A stretch of 45,090 bases of DNA from CAYJHC01 sp964369805 (GTDB lineage Bacteria; Bacillota; Clostridia; Peptostreptococcales; Anaerovoracaceae), in contig CAYJFM010000016.1 in NCBI GenBank assembly GCA_964369805.1, positions 1-45,090 on the forward strand, read 5' to 3'. Shown piece by piece: positions 25,301 through 34,300 of this stretch (position 1 is the stretch's first letter; each line of letters begins with the position of its first letter). A program made the translations under genes and the position numbers. Below the pieces are notes generated by a model. It had not been told where the DNA came from. It did not search any database and worked only from the letters and a program-made list of their open reading frames with translations.

Positions 25301-28300
25301 TTTTGTTGTAAACCACAAGTTGTCTCCCAGTGTAAAATGATCAGTTCTAATTGGGCTATATCCTTCAGAATCAAACTCTTCTGAATTTAGGTAATGCTGC
25401 TCTTTAGTAAGTTCTATTGGATACTTCTTTTCATTTGGCGCTTTATTAATTTCTTCTTCTGTTGTCTCAGCTATATATCTATCTCCTGAAAATTCATCAT
25501 CTTTATTGATATATGTTTCCATATAAACATATGGTACTGAAATTTTTGGTACAATACCAGTCATAATAGCTTGATCTGTTGTGTCAATTTCTCCGTCTCT
25601 ATTATAGTCTGTTTGCAATCCAGTCAGGTTTGCCTCAGGTAAATAAGTCGGGAAGGTTTCAATATTAAAATCAGTTCCTTCATAGATTCTGTTAACTCCA
25701 CCGTCAGCAATTGCTTGATTAACTGGGAACTCTAATCCTAGTATAGTTCTAACCTGACTAGGAATATAACCCCCGCTCATTGTACTAGTTGAGTTTACAA
25801 CCGCATCTTTTCTAAGATCATTTACTGTGTATCTTACATCAGGACTTGGGTATGTATCTGTATATATATATCCTGCATATCTGTCACCCACATTATATGG
25901 GTTACCTGAAATATCATTATCAATTTTAAACTTGAAATTATGCAACTGGCTTGATACTGTTGTAATGTTCTCTTGATAAGCATTTTGAAGTATTGTAGTT
26001 TCTTCCTCTGTATCTCCAACTCCGCTTGCTCCATGTGTTGTTACAAATGGAATTCTAAAAACTCGCTCTTCTTCTGATTCAAGTGTTGCTTGTCCATCAG
26101 TATTGTTTTTTGGTGTTATAGAAACCTTATATCTTCCTTCAATTCCTCCCTTTTCATTTGTAACTTCAATATATTCTACTGCTGCATCATATAAAGGCTT
26201 TTCCGAATCTGAAATGTTTTCGTTATTAACCCCATTCATGATTTCATAACTTAATGTTTTTTTGCTATTATCCTCATTGTCAGTAGTATACTCTTCACCA
26301 TGAATGTCTACAGGAATAAAGTTCTTTGGTAAAATATTTTCTATTACTGGATAGAATAAAGTCCCTTGATTTCCACCGTTTGTAGCATAGTTTTGCATGG
26401 TCAAAATAAAGCTATTTCCTGCGTTAGCACTTTGACTATTTCTATAATATTTATTTTCCAGGTGAATATTCATTGTTCCATGATTTACTTCTGAAGTTAG
26501 GTAGTAATCTGCAATGTCAGTTCCGTAAATACCTGATGAATTAGCATCACCTAAGGTATTCCACACCCTCACAAGTGGCTCTCTTACTTTTGCCCTTGTA
26601 CCTGTGGATGCATAGGAATTAACCGCATCTGCACTATAAAGTTCGATGCTATCTAGATTTGTAACTGATCCATTAGCAGTTCCATCTATTACAACTTCTT
26701 CATTTTGAATATTATATCCATTTATATATGGCATGTTAGGTGATCCACCTAAAAAGTTCATATTCCAACTGAAACCAGCACGATTATTGTTTACATGAGT
26801 AAATGCTCTCCACCAAACATCCATTCCACCGTATTGGTTACTAAAGTTATATATATCGCTTTTGACTCTTGAATCCCCTTGGAATACTGTCATATCATAA
26901 ACCTGACTAAATAAATGATTATAGTTTGCTGCTGACTCTATAGGTTTCACTAGTACTTGATCATAGAAATATCCGTTTTCTGTATATCCTGCAACCCTGC
27001 AAGCTAGATCTACATACATAATATATCCGCTTTCACTGCCTCTATTAAACCATTTATCTAAAGGCTCATTCACAGTTATTTTGACTACATAAGGAATATT
27101 ATCTGCATCATAATATGTATCATTATCCACATAACTGTCTCCAGTATTATTCATATGTTCCATTGAAAGTAATGGATCTTTAACAACTTGAGGAGCCCTA
27201 TATCCTGCATCATTTTCTGGATCTTGTATTATTTCTGCATTAATAGCCCCACTGCTTATATCTTCGTACACTGGATTTAAACTATTGCCAGAAGTTAGTG
27301 ATTTCCCACTTACTTGCAAGTTTCCACCTTCAAGTTCAGGTACTGTTCCTAGAGGGAGCACATATGTAAACTCAATTCCATCTACTCCCCAGTCTCCATA
27401 GTTATAGGCACCTAATCTTGCAATATACTCTTCTTGGTATTCTACTGTCGGTATGCTATCATCTCCAAACCTTTGGTATCTCCAGTTTTGAGCTGGTGCA
27501 TTTCTATCCCATGAAGAATTATAATTAGGGTTTCTGGCTAATGTGATATAGTCATTTTCCATATATTGTAACCCGTGATTTGCATATTGAAGGTTAGTTT
27601 CTCCTTCTGCTTGAAGAGGTACAATTTGGCTGCTAGCAGCAATCCAAGAAGTTTCTAAGTGCATCCTAGAACTGCTCCAAACTATTGGGTTTTTCTCATC
27701 TTCATCTTTTCCATCCCAACTAGTATTAATATTATCATACCTATAGGAAAGTAGCTTGGTAAACATATCCCTGTTATATGTACCTATTAAGTATTGTACC
27801 CCCGTAGGCAGTATGCTTGTATCTGTCCCAGTTAAACTAGGCACATAGCTAATTTTTTGAGCATTATAAGCTGAGTTCATATCATAATCTGTAAGTCTTC
27901 CATTGTTACCGTAAAAACTGCTATATGCAGTAGTTGTTGTTCCCTGATTTCCAGGAATATATGTTATTGCCCCATTTAAATATTCCCACTTATCCACATT
28001 AGGGTTTAGGCTTCCTGATATACCTACATCGTGATAAAGGTAATTCATATCCATCATAGTTGTACTATTATTCACACCAACTTGGTACCCAGAATATTCT
28101 CCAGATGACGGTGCTGTATGTGCTCCATTTAAGAAAGGATACCCTGAATTATTATAACTATTATTAGCATTTTGTCCGTAGTTAGATACTTTAGGGTAAT
28201 ATTCAGGATAGACTTTTCCATCATCTTCAGTATAGGTTATAGGTAGGTTTGTACTTCTAACTGTAGCATTATAGTAAACTTCTATTGATTCGCCTACTTC

Positions 28301-31300
28301 TAGCCTTGTGCCCTCTGGGAAGCTAAAGGTATATACGTTATATACGATTTCTGAAGAATTAACATTTGAACTTGTAGCTCCTACCCCATCAATAATAGTA
28401 TCTGCAAAAGCAAAAGGTCTTGCATTTGCACTAACAACAGGCTGGTCTACAACCATATCTCCGCCGTAGTCCTTAGCTATAATTTCTTCAGATTTTGATA
28501 CCGTTAATGTAGGCATTGTATCTTTTGGATTTCCCTCAGCGTCATACCACACTAATGTAACCCCTGCCGGATTATCCCCTACAATATCCTCTGGGTTAAC
28601 ATATTCTGGTATCTTATCATAGAATACTGGATCTATAAGAGCCCCTTGTGGGGTAGCGTTTGTAGCCTCCTCTACTTTTTGATTTTTTACACTAAATTTA
28701 TACCATAGTCCATCATTTGGTCTATATCCTATTTTTTGTGAAGCCCTATCTGCCGCATTGGACTCTGCTGCTACATATTTTTCTCTTGCTTCTTCTTCTG
28801 TTTCAAAAACCTGAGTTTGGAATGTTATTATAGGTCTTTCTCTTCTAACAAGTGTGGTTGTCTCTCCACTTCCTGAATAGCTAAAATCTTTTGCAAAGGC
28901 TTCATCTCCCGCCACTATTTCATTATGATCATGAGTGAAGTATGAATTTGCAATTATCTCCATGTTGTAAGTATCATTTACTTTATTTGTTGATGCATTT
29001 GTTGTTTTATTATATAAAGCCAGCCCTTTCAATGTTAATGGGTTGTCTTTATTTATAATTGTAACTAGTTCCCCGTCAGTTCCTGTAGCAGGTATATCAA
29101 AGTAAGTAACTCTAAGCCCTATTGCCTCATCAACATATTTTGTAGCACTTCCTGTGCCGCTATCAGCTTCAGGTCTCTCTTCTACTTCAGTTTCTGAAAC
29201 CCAAAGCTGTTCCCCTTCACTTACTGCCTCTGAGCTTTCAAAGAGGTATTCTATTTTTGCTGGTGTATTATGCCCAATATTTGAAGGGTATAGTACTGTA
29301 GACTTTCCAGACACGCTTTCTAGTGGCGTATCATCATAAATTATATTTAATTTGCTGGTCATTTTGAAGTTTCTAAAATTACTTGCCTCGTCAAAAAACA
29401 TCATCTCTATAACATAGGTTTCTAAGTGATGGTCGCTATCGTTAACTATACTTTCAACATCGTTACCACTTACATATGCATCATTTCCATAAAGCTTAAG
29501 TGTAATTGGCTGATTGTCATATTGGGAAGTTGCATCGTCAAACTGGTACTGCATTGTTAACTCATCTTCATATGCTACTGAATTTCTTGCTGTAATTTTT
29601 GATACATATTCTGATGTAGTATCCGTTTCTTCTCTATTTCTATAAAAGTTTATATCATAATCAGAAACTCCCTGAACTGTCCCAGGTTCCCTATAGGAAT
29701 ACCTTGATGCTCCAATATATTCACTACTATTACCATTGCCAGTTATCCTATATTGAGGGTACGTATGTTTAATGTCCGATTTTGCTTCATAAGTTGCAAT
29801 CAGCTGCTGCCCTTCTAAGGTTTTTACTGTATCATTAATTGTTTCGTCTGTTATTTGTGTATGAACAATTATTTCTACGCCTGTTGTGGCTGCTATTTCA
29901 GCCCCTTCATTACCTATTGTAAGGTTTAAAGTTTTATAGTCTGTTTGAGTCTTCGGATCCTCACCTGTTTTATAGAAATAGGTTGTATTCTTTGCAAGTT
30001 CAGTTTCTGTGTTTGTACCGCTTTCTACTGCAGTGGCTGTTATATCATCTGGCAGGATCCCTGTGCTATTTGACTTTATTTCCCATCCCACAATTCTCAT
30101 TCCTTCAGGAGCTGTAAACTCTAAGTAGCTTCTTTCTAGTGGAATCGGCGACGCATTTCCAGCCTTCAATGACAAGGTGAAATCAAGGTAATCAAATGGC
30201 ATTAGATTCCCCTGGCTTACCTTATTTATAATATCGGCTCCATCCCCTTTTTGCTTATCATAAGCAAAGGTATCAATACTACCGTCATTATCAAGATCAG
30301 TCCCTCTTGTAATATCTACAACCATTTCACCAGTTAAGTTAGTTAATAGATAGTCATCATAGGTAACAGTTCCAGTAAGGTTGCTTCCCTCTGGCTGTGC
30401 ATTTACTTCATATGGTGTAAAATATGCTTCCATGTATGTTCTTGCTCTAGTTGTGTTATAAAAGTTCGGCCAGGTGTCAAAAGTTGGCCTACTTGTATCA
30501 TTATAAATTCCTGGCTTTGTTGCATCATCATAATTGAAGTCAGCTTCGCTTCTATTAACCCATGTGCCTTCATAATAAATTGAATCTCCACCCTTTGTTT
30601 TATCTGAGGTTAGATATTGCCCTCCATTTAGGACTGTGTCTCCATCATTAGATGGGTTTTTAGCTGAAAGGTTAATTCTAAAATTACTGATATGCTCACT
30701 TACATATTGTTCTTCTGAATTTTTCACGGTGTAGGTTGTGAATTTTTGACTATCTGTAAGTGAAGTGTTTTTCATTACTTTATCAATATCTAGAGCATAG
30801 TATTTTCCATCAGCAGTTACTGCTATATAATCCTTTAGATTAAGCTGGCCAACTGGAACTTCACCCTCTGCATCTGGCTGTGCTAATATAATGCTATTAC
30901 TATTTAGGCTAATGGAATTAACTCCAAACCAACTTCCATCAATGAAAGTTTCTGGTATATAAATAGTTTTCATATTATAATAACTATTCTTATAACTGCC
31001 TCCATGAGATGAAAATTGATTGTATAGCTCTACTTCTTTTATTGAAGCAGCTTCTGTTTCATCAGTGCCCCCATCGCTTCTGTTCCATGCGTTAAGTTCA
31101 TAGGCCGAAATCGTAGGAGCAATATTATCATTTTGGTAATCAGTTTGTGCCTCTCCATCAATTGCAGTTATAGAGTGCCCTGCACTAAATGGTATTCTAA
31201 ACCCTTGCATAGAAGCTGAGGCATTGATGTTCTCCACTTTTTGCCCTTGGTCATTTTCAGTATCTTGCCTAATCATCAGCGAGGCTTCGCTTACAGGATT

Positions 31301-34300
31301 AATGCTAACAGTAGAGTAAACCTCTCCCCCTACCACTATATCTTCAACTGTGGCATCTGTAATTTCATCTACTTTGTTTAAATCAGTTTTCCCTGCATAT
31401 TCCCTTGCATAGTCACCATTTCCTTTTAAATCTGTTGCCACAACTACAATCTTGCTTGGATAACTTTCCTCTTCAAAATAAAGTTCTTTTTTTGCTGATG
31501 GGTTTTCTGTTTCTCCTTCTACTTCATACTTAATATCTAGTACAATATTTCCCTCAGCATCAACATAATCAGCTAAGTTAGCTTTTGTAATAGTAAGAAT
31601 CGGTGTGTTTACTTCAGTTTCAGTATATCCTACCATGCCATTTGATGTTGTAGGATTATTTGCAGCAGCTGTATCCACTACTGTCCTCTCGTATATATTT
31701 ATTTCTTCTAAGTTTTCTAGGATTTCCTTTTTAATTGTGATATCTTTTGTTAGGAAACCATAATATGCTTCCTCGTCCGGTCTGATTTTTGGCAATGTTG
31801 CTGTTAATGTTACCTTATCTACATGGCTTACCTTTGCTGCCCAGTTGTTTGGATCTTGACCGTACCATGTGCCATTTTTACCCATTTCATATTCAGAATT
31901 TACTGGTGATGTTCTATGCAAAGATATCGGGAAGGTATACCTATCTCCTATAATTGCTTTACTAAAAGTCTTAGTTCCAAGATCTCCATTAGCTCCTACT
32001 GATGATCCAATCCCTTCCTCTTTTACAGTTACTCTCGTTGTCGACTGTAAATGCCCTGAATCGTAGAGGGCAGAGCCTAGTCTCCAGCTATAACTAGAAT
32101 AATAATAATAGTTATATCTATTTTCAAAGGACCAAGGCGACCTTGTTGTTTTTAATACTTCACCGCTACTAAATCTATCCTTGCTTCTATTTTCTCCTTC
32201 TGCCTCTGAGGTGCTTATAGTTGAAGTGGCTGTTGCTTCTCCATTACCTTTCTTAAAGTATCTCCCTGTTATCTCAAACATATACTTGCTGGTTTGGTCA
32301 TTTTGATTGTACCAGGTTCCATAGTCTGGATTTTTTGCATTTCCATCTATATCACTTTGTTCCTCATTAATATTAAGGTTAATTATTACCTTATCTATAT
32401 TAGATGTTGACTCATATATAGAGTCTGTATTTTTGAAGAAGGTATCATATCCACCAATATCAAGAGTAGCGAAGTCTGCAATAGCATCTTCACTTAAAAG
32501 ATTTATTCTAAAGTACTCCTCTCCGCTTTCGTCTGTTTCCACACCATTATTTTTATTATTAAGTATAGTTTCTTTTGCAATTTCAATACTATTACCCTCA
32601 GAGTTTACTACTGTAATGGAATTGATATAATTTATAGCTCTCGGATCTACTTTAATATAGTAAGCTTCAAATATTTCTTCCGGAATATCTACTGTAGTTT
32701 CCACATTTAAAGCTGTGTTTAGTGATTGTGTGTAAATATACGGCATGCTTTGGTGATCCTGTGAATTCATAGTGCCTGAAGGAATTGCAGGATAATTTGT
32801 CCCCACATTAAGGTACTGCCTAAAATCTACCATGAATGACCCCATAGCCTTATATCCTATTTCAAGTTCTGAATTATCATTAAAATATGCTGTGGAGCTG
32901 CCTGCTCTATAGTACTGCCTTACATGCTCTACAGGAGTTGATGCTTGATCTGCTTTTATCTCAGGTGTATCATCTGGAACATCATTGTATGTAGCAGAAA
33001 TGACTGTATCAAAATATAATTCTGATAAATATGCGTTCGAACTATCCTTTGTAGTCTCTCTAAAATCATTATCTCTAACTCCGTTTAAGAAATTGTCTGC
33101 TGTAGCACTAATAATATTAGATGTGCCAAAATTCGAATCTAAATACCCATGAATATTTATCTCTAAATCTTTTGTATCTGCTTCTCTAAAATCTGCTACC
33201 TTTGCATCTAATCTTAATTTTCCAAGTTCATTTATGCCTAGCGCCTCTAGATTTTCTTCTGTGATAGTGAATATCCCTGAATTGTTTTTAATGCTAATCC
33301 CATCACCCACAAAACTATCTGTTGCTTTCTCATATATAAGGAGGACTTCTTGATTCTTATCTATGTCAAATAGAGCAATTTTCATATCACCCTCAACATC
33401 ATTTACTATATCTTCATTTATTTCAATTCTTGTAGTATGGAACCCTGTATTTTCTTCGTCTATATTTGAGTCATCATTTATAGGTAAATTAAGTGTGAGC
33501 TCTGTATCATCGAGTTTTGAAATATCTTCATTCCTTACAGTTATTTTATAGTTGAAGTCTCTATTATATGGAATTCCAAGAATAGTTTGGTTCCCGTCCA
33601 AGTTAGCACTGTTTGCTGTTGTAGTTTCTTTAATTGGTTCATATTCGACATTTGTTTGAACCTTTAACTCAGGTCTTGGGACTTGAAGTCTAGCAGCAAC
33701 AGCTGTGGTCTTTGACAATGCCAAAACATCATCTTGAGGCTTAAAAGTCATTACAGCATCTAAATTATCATACCAGTTTGTTTCGCCGTTAATATCTATT
33801 TCCAATGTTTCTCTTGCCTCAGCTAAGTCTGCACCTTCTATAGATTCAAACTCAATAACAAAGCCCTTAAGATAAGTTACTTCATCTTCCCATTGGCTCT
33901 TATTCACAGTTATGGTATTACCATCTACGATCCCTAATTCTCCAGCACTTAAAGTTAATGCAGGACTATCCTCTTCTATTTCTTGGTCATAATCGTAAAA
34001 ACGAATTTCTCTAATGTTTCCAACGTTTCCATGATTTTTCGAAATCACAATGGAATCAGTCCTAAATCCTGCTATTACAACACCTTCCAAAGAAGCACCC
34101 TTTGCACTTACACTTGATGACATATCAAATATTAAATCGCTATCTGGTGCTGCTGATTTAGAATCATTTTTAAGTTCAAAGTGATAACCTGTGTTATTGT
34201 CTTTACTTGGAACAGTTAGATAGTCATTTATTGTTTCTGTTGTATTCTTATCTGACAGCTCTGCATCATCTCGACTCTGCCCTGACATAAGTATTATAAT

